Both the position numbers and the translations under genes were made by a program. Below, one piece after another: positions 9,370 to 17,900 of a stretch of DNA of 64,000 nt (position 1 is its first letter; every line of letters begins with the position of its first letter). Under the pieces are notes generated by a model. It did not search any database and was not told the DNA's origin. It saw only the letters and a program-made list of their open reading frames with translations. The DNA is from Sagittula sp. P11 (GTDB taxonomy: Bacteria > Pseudomonadota > Alphaproteobacteria > Rhodobacterales > Rhodobacteraceae), in contig NZ_CP021913.1 of the NCBI RefSeq assembly GCF_002814095.1, positions 2,108,001-2,172,000 on the forward strand. The letters are read 5' to 3'.

Positions 9370-11657
9370 CCCGATGGCTGACGGTCGTCTTCCTGCTCGC
9401 GACGGCGGCGGTTGCCCAGGCGCAACCGCTGGTCGTGCGCACCGGGGAGCATGGCGACTTCACGAGGCTGGTCCTGCAACTGCCGGACGGTGCAGACTGG
9501 GACGTCAATACCGGCGCCGGTACAGTCACCGTCGGGATCAGCGATCCGTCTGTTACCTTCGATCTTTCGGAGGCATTTCAACGCATTGACCGTAGCCGCA
9601 TCGCCGATCTGACGGCGGTCGGCAACGGGTCGTTGGAGGTCAAACTGGCCTGCAGGTGCGAAGCGGATAGTTTCCTCGTCGATTCGAACCTGTTGGTGCT
9701 CGATCTGTCAGAGGTTGAGGGCCCCGCCTTGTCCGAGGCCGAACCCCGGCAGGTTGAGACGCAATCGCCTCGGCCTTCCCCGGCCGCGGCAGTCAGCCCT
9801 CTCGTTGCGGATCTGAGCAGGGTGCGCGTTGGGCAAACGGCAGGCATCGGTCCGGGCCGGCAAGCCGATCCGCTGCTGCCGAAAATGCGCAACCCGGACA
9901 ATACCGTGAGCCGGCAAACACAGCAGGCAGAAACCGAAGACAGCGAGCCGTCCAACAGCGCCCCCGACCTTGGCGAACAGATCGCATCCGACCTTGCTGT
10001 GGCGGCCACGCGCGGTCTGCTCAGCCCCTCCATCCAGACCGTGCAATCGCAGTCCGAACCGAACCGCGGCGCGGACCCTGTACCTCCGGGTGCAGCCCCC
10101 TTGTCGGCGGACTCCGCTGACCTCGCAAGACAACTGGTCGCGGGGTTGACCAACGCGACGCACGAAACGCTCAGGGCGGGACGTGTGTCCATCGGCGCGG
10201 ACACCTGTGTCCCCGACAGCAAACTCGACATCGCCCATTGGTCGGAACCGGAGTCGGAGGCCGTGGTCGTGATGTCGAAGCGCCGCAGCGCTTTGTTCGG
10301 AGAGTTCGACCGCATCGACCAATCCGCCCTGAAATCCTACGCCCGCAGCCTGTTGCACTACGGTTTCGGCGCCGAGGCGAAGGTCATCCTCGAAATGAGC
10401 GAAGGAAAACCGGACGCCCTGATGACCGCCCTCAGTTTCCTGGTGGATGGGCGCCCCGATCCCGGCAGGTTCTTCGCCGGACAGGAGAGCTGTGCCGGTG
10501 CCGCCGCGCTCTGGGCCGTCCTGTCCACACCTAACCTTTCAAGCAGCGCGCATCTCGAGACCGACCTGATCCTCCAGTCTTTCGAAGCGCTACCCAAGCA
10601 TCTGAAGGAACATCTCGGTCCGCTGCTCGCGGAACGCCTGACCGGCGCCGGGTTCACAGACGCCGCCCGCGAAGTCTATGTCCGGATGGAGCGTGCTTTT
10701 GGCTCCGAATCCGACCGCGTCGCGCTTGGCCGGGCCAACATGGACCTGAAGGACGGCAATCTGGCCGATGCGGAAACGCGCCTGAAACCATTGTCGGAAA
10801 ACGGAACATCACAGACGCCGGAGGCCATCAAGGCGCGCATTTCATTGGCCGAGGCACAGAATGAACGGTTGCCAGAAAGGATCGTCGAACTCGCGGACGC
10901 CTATGCCAACGAATACCGGAACACGGATCAGGGCGCGGTGCTTTGGCAGGCGCATATCCGATCCCTTCTGCAGAACGGTGCCTTCGACCAGGCGTTCATG
11001 GCGATGGACGACGCAAAGGGAATTCCGGACGACATTCAGGCAGAGACACGGGAACTGGCTTTCCACCAGCTTGTGAACCGGGCTGAGGATCTGACCTTCC
11101 TGAAACACGCCCTGTCCACGGACCATCCCCACGGCGGAGAGCGCGGCGTCACCAACGCAACGATCCTCAGCATTGCCCAGCGTCTTGTCGGCCTTGGAAT
11201 GGCCGATGTGGCGCTGGAGCAGCTGGATCTGGTCGCCGGGCAGGGTGACAACAGGGCGATCCGCGTGATCCGGGCGGCGGCCCTGATGGATCTTGGCGAA
11301 CCCGAGGAAGCGGAAATCCAGCTGATCGGGCTGAGGGGCGAAGACGTCGAACGTATGCGCGCGGAGGCGCGTCGACAGATGGGTGACCATGTCTTTGCCG
11401 AGAGGATCTTTCGTGAGGTCGGTGCCGAAGACGCGGCTGCGACCTCTGCTTGGCTCTCCGGTAATTGGGAGGAGATGGCCAACGGCTCGGACAGCGTGAT
11501 GAGCGAAGCCGCAAGGATGCTTCAGCAGGCAGGCACGACCATGGGCGACACTGATGTCACGCTGCGGGCCGCCGAGGACATCTTTGCCGAGAGCGAGAGT
11601 TCCCGGAACACGATCCGCAGCCTGCTCGAAACCACGCGGGTGGCTCCTGACAGCTGA
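9366..11657 (+). CDS. large exported protein with AMIN-like N-terminus and helical repeats, flagellar locus
   Basis: Predicted 763 residues; no named family recognised with certainty. A signal peptide (WLTVVFLLATAAVAQA) shows export. Residues about 20-115 read as a short beta-rich domain (VVRTGEHGDFTRLVLQL then LLVLDLSE), reminiscent of AMIN domains that bind peptidoglycan. Residues about 115-260 are low-complexity Pro/Ser/Gln-rich linker. From about 300 to the end the sequence is helical with TPR-like spacing (for example DVALEQLDLVAGQGDNRAIR then AALMDLGEPEEAEIQL). It overlaps the motA stop and precedes flhA, so a periplasmic role around the stator or basal body is likely, but this is inference from context. 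Confidence 0.7.
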   Translation: MTRWLTVVFLLATAAVAQAQPLVVRTGEHGDFTRLVLQLPDGADWDVNTGAGTVTVGISDPSVTFDLSEAFQRIDRSRIADLTAVGNGSLEVKLACRCEADSFLVDSNLLVLDLSEVEGPALSEAEPRQVETQSPRPSPAAAVSPLVADLSRVRVGQTAGIGPGRQADPLLPKMRNPDNTVSRQTQQAETEDSEPSNSAPDLGEQIASDLAVAATRGLLSPSIQTVQSQSEPNRGADPVPPGAAPLSADSADLARQLVAGLTNATHETLRAGRVSIGADTCVPDSKLDIAHWSEPESEAVVVMSKRRSALFGEFDRIDQSALKSYARSLLHYGFGAEAKVILEMSEGKPDALMTALSFLVDGRPDPGRFFAGQESCAGAAALWAVLSTPNLSSSAHLETDLILQSFEALPKHLKEHLGPLLAERLTGAGFTDAAREVYVRMERAFGSESDRVALGRANMDLKDGNLADAETRLKPLSENGTSQTPEAIKARISLAEAQNERLPERIVELADAYANEYRNTDQGAVLWQAHIRSLLQNGAFDQAFMAMDDAKGIPDDIQAETRELAFHQLVNRAEDLTFLKHALSTDHPHGGERGVTNATILSIAQRLVGLGMADVALEQLDLVAGQGDNRAIRVIRAAALMDLGEPEEAEIQLIGLRGEDVERMRAEARRQMGDHVFAERIFREVGAEDAAATSAWLSGNWEEMANGSDSVMSEAARMLQQAGTTMGDTDVTLRAAEDIFAESESSRNTIRSLLETTRVAPDS

Positions 11658-11691
11658 TCTGAACACCGATTCTAAACCATTTTGGCCTAGC

Positions 11692-11709
11692 AAAATTCAG
11701 GAGAATTTT
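11692..11709. terminator. inverted repeat after the TPR-like gene
   Basis: AAAATTC-AGGA-GAATTTT is a perfect 7-bp inverted repeat with a 4-base loop, 35 bp after the stop at 11657. It ends in TTTT, so it could be a weak terminator or attenuator before flhA, or an operator. The stem is AT-rich, which argues for an operator at least as much as for a terminator. Confidence 0.3.
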
Positions 11710-11730
11710 CGCGAAACGGGGCGGAGCAAG

Positions 11731-11844
11731 ATGGTATCGCAGAGCGTCCTCAAACAGGCGACCGACAGATCGAAGTGGGCCGGGTCAGACTTGGAGATCA
11801 CCAAGCCGCGGACATGTCCTGAAATCTGCGGTCACTTCGCATGA
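11731..11844 (+). CDS. candidate 37-residue small ORF overlapping the flhA start
   Basis: ATG at 11731 has GGAG 5 nt upstream and the frame ends at TGA 11842-11844, exactly overlapping the flhA ATG (ATGA). The peptide begins MVSQSVLKQATDRSKWAG and contains two Cys near its end. It is too short for codon statistics to be decisive and matches no family known to me. It may be a real microprotein or a leader whose translation delivers ribosomes to flhA, since flhA itself has no clear Shine-Dalgarno sequence. Kept as a candidate only. Confidence 0.35.
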   Translation: MVSQSVLKQATDRSKWAGSDLEITKPRTCPEICGHFA

Positions 11845-13922
11845 AACTCGACGCATCCCAGCTGTTCAAGCCGACGGTGCTTCTGGCGCTCGCGCTCATG
11901 GCGATCATCGTGATGATGATCCTGCCCATGCCGTCATGGGTCCTGGACATCGGCCTTGCCGTGTCCTTCGGCCTCGCGATCCTGATATTCACCGTCACGC
12001 TGTTCATCGAAAGGCCGCTCGATTTCTCGGCCTTCCCGACGATCCTGCTGACCTCGCTGATGCTCAGGCTGTCGCTGAATGTGAGTTCGACGAAGCTGAT
12101 CATCGGCGAAGGGCACACCGGTACACACGCGGCGGGTGAGGTCATCCAGGGTTTCGCCAATTTCGTGATGGGCGGCAGCGTCTTCCTCGGGCTTGTCGTG
12201 TTCGGCGTCTTGATGATCGTGAATTTCGCGGTCATCACCAAGGGCTCGGCCCGGATGGCCGAGGTTTCGGCCCGCTTCGCTCTCGACGGGATGCCGGGCA
12301 AGCAGCTGGCCATCGACGCAGACATGTCCGCGGGTGCCATCGACCACGCAGAGGCAAAGGCGCGCCGCGAAACTGAACAGCTCGAGACGACGTTTTTCGG
12401 GTCGCTCGACGGCGCCTCGAAGTTCGTGAAGGGCGATGCCGTCGCGGGGCTTCTGATCACTTTGCTCAACCTCGTCATGGGGATGATCATGGGCGTCGCG
12501 GTGCATGACATGCCGCTGGGCGACGCCATGGAAACCTATGCGATCCTGACGGTGGGCGACGGACTCGTGTCCCAGATCCCGGCGGTCATCATTTCCATCG
12601 CCGCCGGTCTTCTCTTGGCGCGCGGCGGTGCGACCGGCTCGACCGACATGGCGATGATCACCCAGCTTGGCCGTCATCCGGCGGCTCTGGCGACGGTCGC
12701 GATCCTGATGGTTCTGTTTGCGCTCGTGCCGGGCCTGCCGTTTGTTCCGTTCATTCTGGGTGGTGCTGTCCTTGGCTGGGCGGCGTGGCACATCGCAAAG
12801 CGCCCGCCGGAGAAACCGAAAACGGAAGAGGACAAGGAGCAGGAGGAGGAGCCGGCGCGCCAGCGGATGGGCGACGTGCTCGACCTCGACGACATCCATG
12901 TGGAGTTCGCGCCGGACCTCGTCAACATGGTGCTGGATCCGGGCACCGGCCTGGACATCCGGATCTCCAACATGCGCACGCATATCGCGTCCAACTTCGG
13001 CCTGATCCTTCCGGAAATCCGGCTGACGGACGCGCCCTCCCTGCCGACGGGGACCTATGTCGTCCGCATTCACGGGGTGGAAATGGCACGGGGCGAACTC
13101 AACCCCGACATGGTTCTGGCGCTGCTTCCTGATGCGGGTGACAGCCTGCCCTCCGGACACGATGTGACCGAACCGGTCTACGGGGCGCCTGCCCGTTGGA
13201 TCAGGCCCGGCGATCAGGACAGGGCCGCGATGACCGGCGCCACCATCGTCACGCCCACAGAGGTGCTGGCCACCCACCTGTTGGAGGTGATCCGCCGCAA
13301 CTTTGGCCGACTGTTGTCCCTGAAGGCACTGCGCCGCCTGCTGGATGAAATGGTCACGCTGTCCAATCCCGTCCGGGCGGAGGCAAACCGCAAGCTGCTG
13401 GACGAACTGATCCCGGACAAGGTGCAGATCGACACGCTGTTGCAGGTTCTCCGACTGCTTCTGGATGAGCAGGTGTCGGTCCGGAACCTGCCGTTGATCC
13501 TTGAAACCATCGCGGAAATGCGCGGTCAGCAAAGCCAGCCGGAGGCGATCTGCGAACACGTGCGCCAGCGGCTCGGGTTCCAGCTGGTCGCCGGGATGCG
13601 CCGCGACGATGGCACGATCCCCCTCGTGCAACTCGCGCCGGAGTGGGAAGAGACGTTCCAGTCCTACCAGGTCGAAAGCGCGCATGGCGCGCTTGATGTC
13701 GCGCTGCCGCCCGATCAGTTCGAGAGCCTGACAAAGGGTCTTGCGCTGACCATCGGCGACGCGGGCGGGAAGGGGATCTTCCCCGCCGTCGTGACTTCCG
13801 CCCGACGGCGGCGGTTCCTCAGGACGGTCATGGTCGCCAAGGGTCTGACCAATCCGGTGCTGTCTTTCGAGGAGATCGGCCTAGAGGCACGGCCTTCGCT
13901 GGTCGGCGTGGTGGCGGCGTGA
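11841..13922 (+). CDS. flhA: flagellar export gate protein FlhA
   Basis: Predicted 693 residues, usual length for FlhA. The N-terminal half has about eight membrane segments and the family hallmark FSAFPTILLTSLMLRLSLN followed by VSSTKLII. The C-terminal half, from about residue 330, is the cytoplasmic domain that forms the nonameric ring and docks export substrates. FlhA is the central export-gate component and links proton flux to secretion. The ATG at 11841 overlaps the small ORF stop, and the TGA overlaps the GTG of fliR, so flhA-fliR are tightly coupled. Confidence 0.95.
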   Translation: MKLDASQLFKPTVLLALALMAIIVMMILPMPSWVLDIGLAVSFGLAILIFTVTLFIERPLDFSAFPTILLTSLMLRLSLNVSSTKLIIGEGHTGTHAAGEVIQGFANFVMGGSVFLGLVVFGVLMIVNFAVITKGSARMAEVSARFALDGMPGKQLAIDADMSAGAIDHAEAKARRETEQLETTFFGSLDGASKFVKGDAVAGLLITLLNLVMGMIMGVAVHDMPLGDAMETYAILTVGDGLVSQIPAVIISIAAGLLLARGGATGSTDMAMITQLGRHPAALATVAILMVLFALVPGLPFVPFILGGAVLGWAAWHIAKRPPEKPKTEEDKEQEEEPARQRMGDVLDLDDIHVEFAPDLVNMVLDPGTGLDIRISNMRTHIASNFGLILPEIRLTDAPSLPTGTYVVRIHGVEMARGELNPDMVLALLPDAGDSLPSGHDVTEPVYGAPARWIRPGDQDRAAMTGATIVTPTEVLATHLLEVIRRNFGRLLSLKALRRLLDEMVTLSNPVRAEANRKLLDELIPDKVQIDTLLQVLRLLLDEQVSVRNLPLILETIAEMRGQQSQPEAICEHVRQRLGFQLVAGMRRDDGTIPLVQLAPEWEETFQSYQVESAHGALDVALPPDQFESLTKGLALTIGDAGGKGIFPAVVTSARRRRFLRTVMVAKGLTNPVLSFEEIGLEARPSLVGVVAA

Positions 13923-14689
13923 CCAGCCTCGCGATCCTGCAGGAACTCCTGGGCGATACGGCGTGGATGTCCCTTGCCGTCTTCCTGCGGATCGCGGCCA
14001 TCCTGGCCATCCTGCCTGCCTTTGGCGAGCAGGTGATCTCGGTTCGGGTCCGGCTGGTGCTTGCGCTGCTTCTGACCGTTGTCGTGACGCCCGCCGTGGC
14101 ACCCTTAATCGCCTTGCCGGGGCCATCGCTGGGGACCTTCCTGCGGGCCCTCGCGACAGAGACGATATCCGGCCTGTTCCTCGGCATCATGCTGCGCACG
14201 TTCATTTTCGCCATCCAGACAGCGGGCGCCATCGCGGCGCAGTCCACGTCGCTGTCCCAGCTTCTCGGGCAGTCCGGCATGGACCCGCTTCCGGCCATCG
14301 GGCACATCCTGACGATGGCGGCGCTAGCCCTGCTGATGGCCACGGGGTTTCACGTCAACGTTGCCGCCTTCATCGTCCTGTCCTACGAGATCCTGCCCTT
14401 CATGGATTTCCCGAACCCGTCCGCCATCGCCGAGGCCGGGCGGGCGCGGGTGTCTCAAAGCTTTGGCCTCGCGTTCAGCCTCGCCGCGCCCTTTGTGATC
14501 CTGTCGGTGATCTACAACCTGACGCTCGGCGCCATCAACAAGGCGATGCCGCAGCTCATGGTGGCCTTTGTCGGCGCGCCGGTGATCACCTTCGGCGCCA
14601 TCGCGACCCTTCTCGTGGCGGCGCCGTTCATGCTGTCGGTCTGGCTGACGGCGGTCGAGGGTTTCCTCGTCGCGCCCTTCGCAAGGTGA
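13919..14689 (+). CDS. fliR: flagellar export gate protein FliR
   Basis: Predicted 256 residues, almost entirely hydrophobic with about six membrane segments (for example ALLLTVVVTPAVAPLIAL). The phrase FGEQVISVRVRLVLALLLT and the central GIMLRTFIFAIQTAGAIAAQ fit FliR. It starts at GTG 13919, overlapping the flhA stop as GTGA. FliR forms the export-gate core with FliP and FliQ. fliQ is on the opposite strand at 19411; fliP is not in this window. Confidence 0.93.
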   Translation: MTSLAILQELLGDTAWMSLAVFLRIAAILAILPAFGEQVISVRVRLVLALLLTVVVTPAVAPLIALPGPSLGTFLRALATETISGLFLGIMLRTFIFAIQTAGAIAAQSTSLSQLLGQSGMDPLPAIGHILTMAALALLMATGFHVNVAAFIVLSYEILPFMDFPNPSAIAEAGRARVSQSFGLAFSLAAPFVILSVIYNLTLGAINKAMPQLMVAFVGAPVITFGAIATLLVAAPFMLSVWLTAVEGFLVAPFAR

Positions 14690-14692
14690 CGC

Positions 14693-15784
14693 ATGGCCGA
14701 TCAGGACGAAGCCGCCGAGAAGAGCCACGAACCATCCCAGCGCAAGCTGGACCAGGCCCGCAAGAAAGGCGAAATCCCCCGGTCGGCCGACCTTCTGACC
14801 GCCATGGCCTACCTCGGTCTGCTGCTTTGCGGCGTCGCGGCGGGCGGATACATCCTGACGCAATTCGCCGAAGTCATGCTGCCGCTGCTTGAGCAGCCTG
14901 ACCGCATTGCCGAGGCGTTCTTTGGCGGAAACGCCACGCCTCTCGCGGGGTCGATCATGGCGGCGGCCATGTCGCCGGTCCTTCCGCTTCTTCTCGTGCC
15001 CGGGGTCTTCGTGCTCTTGACGCTGTTTGCGACAAGGGGCTTCGCCTTTGCGGGGTCGAAACTCCAGCCGAAAGTGTCCCGCATCAATCCGATCGAAGGT
15101 GCCAAGAACAAGTTCGGCCGCCGCGGGTTGTTCGAGTTCTTCAAGAGCTTCGTGAAGCTGACGATCTACTCCATCCTGCTTGCGGTCTTCCTTCAGCACC
15201 AGCTCGACAGCATCGTCGGCACCGTTTTCGGAACCCCGGCCGAGGCCGTGTTGCTGATGACGGACCTGATGCTTCGCTTCCTGCTGGTCGTGGTCCTGAT
15301 CGCCATCGTCATCGGCGGCATCGACGCCTTCTGGCAACGGATGGAGCACATGCGCAAGAACCGCATGTCCCAGAAGGAACTGCGGGACGAAATGAAGGAT
15401 TCGGAGGGCGATCCCTACATCAAGCAGCATCGCAGGATGCGTGCCCAGGAAATGGCGCTGAACCAGATGCTGCCGGATGTGCCCGGCGCCGACGTGGTGA
15501 TCGTGAACCCGACGCACTACGCGGTTGCGCTTAAGTGGAGCAGGATGCCCGGTTCGGCCCCGGTCTGCGTCGCCAAGGGCACGGATCACGTCGCCGCCCG
15601 GATCAGGGAGGTCGCCGCCGACGCCGGTGTGCCGATCCATTCCGATCCGCCTACCGCGCGCGCGCTTTTTGCTACCACCCGGATCGGCGATGAGATCGCG
15701 ACCGAACACTACCGCCCGGTCGCCGCAGCCATCCGGTTCGCGGAAAGCATGCGCGCCAAGGCGAGACGGAGTTACGGCAAATGA
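14693..15784 (+). CDS. flhB: flagellar export switch protein FlhB
   Basis: Predicted 363 residues. It opens with the conserved basic segment EPSQRKLDQARKKGEIPRS, has four membrane segments, and carries the autocleavage motif NPTH at residues 272-275 (VNPTHYAVAL). Cleavage between Asn and Pro switches secretion from hook to filament substrates, in concert with FliK (26554 here). Its stop overlaps the start of the next small gene by ATGA at 15781-15784. Confidence 0.95.
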   Translation: MADQDEAAEKSHEPSQRKLDQARKKGEIPRSADLLTAMAYLGLLLCGVAAGGYILTQFAEVMLPLLEQPDRIAEAFFGGNATPLAGSIMAAAMSPVLPLLLVPGVFVLLTLFATRGFAFAGSKLQPKVSRINPIEGAKNKFGRRGLFEFFKSFVKLTIYSILLAVFLQHQLDSIVGTVFGTPAEAVLLMTDLMLRFLLVVVLIAIVIGGIDAFWQRMEHMRKNRMSQKELRDEMKDSEGDPYIKQHRRMRAQEMALNQMLPDVPGADVVIVNPTHYAVALKWSRMPGSAPVCVAKGTDHVAARIREVAADAGVPIHSDPPTARALFATTRIGDEIATEHYRPVAAAIRFAESMRAKARRSYGK

Positions 15785-16221
15785 GCAGGTACGACGAACT
15801 GGCCGAAGCGACGCGCCTTCTGCTGGAGCAGGAACTGGACGCGCATCGCCGCAACCTTGAACAAAGCCGGCGTATCGATGGCGAGCTGGCCCAGCTCGAC
15901 GCCATGCGGAAGGCGGCGCAGTCCGATCCGGGCGCCATCACGGCCCGCCAGATCCTGGGCGCCGACACGTTGTGGCAGGGCTGGCTTGCGCGCAAGCGGC
16001 AGGACATGCTGCGGCAGGCGGCGCGCGCGCGGGCGCAGGAGCTGATGACGCTCGACCGCGCGCGCCTGGCGTTCTCGCGCACCGAGGCGGCAGAGACGAT
16101 CCGGCGCGAAGCGAAGATGGAAGCACTCCGCAAGTCCCGCACACGCGAAGCCGACGCCATGGAGGCGCTGGGTCAACTGCGGATCGCCATGCGGCGTGCG
16201 GAAGACGGGGACGAGGCCTAG
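15781..16221 (+). CDS. FliJ-like coiled-coil protein, last gene of the plus run
   Basis: Predicted 146 residues, highly charged and predicted to be nearly all helix (LLLEQELDAHRRNLEQSRRI then AAETIRREAKMEALRKSRTR), with no Cys and no membrane segment. Size, heptad character and position after flhB fit a FliJ-type general chaperone of the export apparatus, which otherwise is missing from the locus next to fliI. Sequence identity to FliJ cannot be judged by eye, so the symbol is withheld. It is coupled to flhB by ATGA and ends 3 bp from the convergent fliL stop. Confidence 0.55.
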   Translation: MSRYDELAEATRLLLEQELDAHRRNLEQSRRIDGELAQLDAMRKAAQSDPGAITARQILGADTLWQGWLARKRQDMLRQAARARAQELMTLDRARLAFSRTEAAETIRREAKMEALRKSRTREADAMEALGQLRIAMRRAEDGDEA

Positions 16222-16224
16222 CTC

Positions 16225-16737
16225 TCAGACGTCTTGGCGGGCGATTTCCGTGATCAACACGTCGCGCGCCTCGGACCCGAGAACGGACCGCGCACCGTCG
16301 AGCAAGGCGCTGCGCAGGATGTCCATGCGCTGACCGGCCGTGAAGGACCCGTTGAAACCGCCGATGTTGGCGTGATCGAACATGATCTGCAGGAAGACGT
16401 CTCTCAGTTTCGGTTCACGGGCGTAGACCGTCTCGGTCATGCCTTGCGTGACCTCGACGCTGAGCGAGGCCACCACCAGTGCCTGCACCCGCTCGTCGCC
16501 CATGACGGGCACGATGAACTGGTTGGTCAGTTTCACGTATTCGTTCGTGATAGGTGCGGCTTCTTCTGGCGAGGCAGCCTCCACCGTGGTGTGAGCGACG
16601 TCCCCGGCGGGGGCGACGCAGTCCACTGCCGCGACCTCTGCCTCCGGCGGCGGGGCGGGCTTCAGCATGATGCCCGCGCCGATGCCTGCGCCGGTCCCGA
16701 TCAGGGCGAGGATGATGGGAAGGAGTTTCTTGATCAT
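16225..16737 (-). CDS. fliL: flagellar basal-body protein FliL
   Basis: Predicted 170 residues: a short basic N-terminus, one membrane helix (LLPIILALIGTGAGIGAGIML), a Pro/Ala/Glu linker, and a periplasmic domain with YVKLTNQFIVPVMG and a C-terminal helix. This is the FliL layout; FliL rings surround the stator. It is last in the minus-strand rod/ring run and meets the plus-strand run tail to tail. Separation from motA and motB on the other strand means stator and FliL are in different transcripts. Confidence 0.85.
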   Translation of the reverse strand: MIKKLLPIILALIGTGAGIGAGIMLKPAPPPEAEVAAVDCVAPAGDVAHTTVEAASPEEAAPITNEYVKLTNQFIVPVMGDERVQALVVASLSVEVTQGMTETVYAREPKLRDVFLQIMFDHANIGGFNGSFTAGQRMDILRSALLDGARSVLGSEARDVLITEIARQDV

Positions 16738-16746
16738 GCTGGCCCC

Positions 16747-17475
16747 TCAGAACGGCAGGACGGCGTCGAGCACCTGTTGGCCGATCCGCGGCTGCTGGAC
16801 ATCGGTGATCTGACCCCGGCCGCCGTAGGAAATCCGCGCGGATGCGATCTTGTCGTAGGTGATCTCGTTCTGGCGCGAGATGTCCTCGGGCCGGACGTAG
16901 CCGGAGACCAGCAGTTCCCGCAGCTCGAAATTGACGCGGACTTCCTGGCTGCCCTCGATCGAAAGGATGCCGTTCGGCAGCACGTCCACGACGGTTGCGG
17001 CGATGCGCAGGGTCAGGCTCTCGCTGCGGCGCACCGATCCGTCCCCGCCCGAAGAGGCGCTGCTGTTCAGATCGACCGCGCTGTCGAGGCTGGCGCCGTC
17101 CGTGATCCCCTGGTTGATCCGCTCCGGCACGCCGAAGAGATCCGGGATGGCAAGCGATTCAGACCCGTTTCGCGACCGGGAGGTGCTGTTCTGGATCTCC
17201 GCACTGTCGTCGATCAGGATAACGACGGTCAGGATGTCGCCGCGCTTCATGGCGCGCCGGTCCCCCAGAAGGGAGGCCTGACCCGCGCTCCAGAGCGAGG
17301 CTCCGTCGCTGGCGCGCCCCGCAGGGCTGACTTCGGGAATGCCCGAGGCGATCATTGCGACCCGTTCGGTGCTTTCCGTCTGGGGCGTGAAATCGGGCGC
17401 CTTGCCGATATGGTTCATCCGTGCGCAGGCCGCGGTGGTCGCGACCAGTGCAATCAGAAACGTGATGCGCAGCAT
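16747..17475 (-). CDS. flgH: flagellar L-ring lipoprotein FlgH
   Basis: Predicted 242 residues. ATG 17475 follows GAGG with a 6-nt spacer; the open frame continues upstream but those residues look non-coding. The signal peptide ends in the lipobox TAAC with Cys 17. The conserved region SLWSAGQASLLGDRRAMKRG then DILTVVI identifies FlgH. It forms the L ring in the outer membrane. It lies 8 nt after flgA and 9 nt before fliL. Confidence 0.93.
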   Translation of the reverse strand: MLRITFLIALVATTAACARMNHIGKAPDFTPQTESTERVAMIASGIPEVSPAGRASDGASLWSAGQASLLGDRRAMKRGDILTVVILIDDSAEIQNSTSRSRNGSESLAIPDLFGVPERINQGITDGASLDSAVDLNSSASSGGDGSVRRSESLTLRIAATVVDVLPNGILSIEGSQEVRVNFELRELLVSGYVRPEDISRQNEITYDKIASARISYGGRGQITDVQQPRIGQQVLDAVLPF

Positions 17476-17483
17476 GGAGATCC

Positions 17484-17900
17484 TCACTTTGTCACCAGGA
17501 CCGATCCGTCCGGTGAGATTGTTCCGAACAGCACCGTCCGGGAGTCGCTGTTCATGACGCGGATGCGCTCGCCCTCGGCGCCGCGATCCAGCGCGCGGCC
17601 CTCCGCGATGATCCGCAGGCCGCCGCGTGAATAGATCAGTTCGACGACCTGATTTCGGTCCACCAGCGCGGGCTCTCCGACCGAGCCGATCATCAGTGGC
17701 CTGCCGGGATAGATCGCGTACCGGGATTCCTGGCCGATCACATCGTCGAGCGAGACGTAAGCACCTGAAATCGTGACCTGATCTATCCGGACGGCGTCCG
17801 GTGAGATGATCTGTTGCGGGCGTATCGTCTGGGTGGCGACGACCGTTTCCGCCTGCGCGCCGCCGGCCAGTGTGCACAGGAGGGCAAGCGCGAGGCGCAT
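17484..17900 (-). CDS. flgA: P-ring assembly chaperone FlgA (short form)
   Basis: Predicted 138 residues with signal peptide (LALALLCTLAGGAQA). The mature part is a SAF-type domain: ATQTIRPQQIISPDAV, then YAIYPGRPLMIGSV and VELIYSRGGLRIIAEGRALD. Typical enterobacterial FlgA is about 220 residues; this lacks the N-terminal extra domain, which is common in alphaproteobacteria. It helps FlgI assemble in the periplasm. The start overlaps the flgG stop (TGATG), so the two are coupled. Confidence 0.9.
   Translation of the reverse strand: MRLALALLCTLAGGAQAETVVATQTIRPQQIISPDAVRIDQVTISGAYVSLDDVIGQESRYAIYPGRPLMIGSVGEPALVDRNQVVELIYSRGGLRIIAEGRALDRGAEGERIRVMNSDSRTVLFGTISPDGSVLVTK

Noticed and set aside
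15781-16221. Naming the coiled-coil gene fliH
   Set aside because: FliH is longer and has a distinct C-terminal ATPase-regulating domain. The all-helical 146-residue protein fits a FliJ-type chaperone better, and even that is uncertain.
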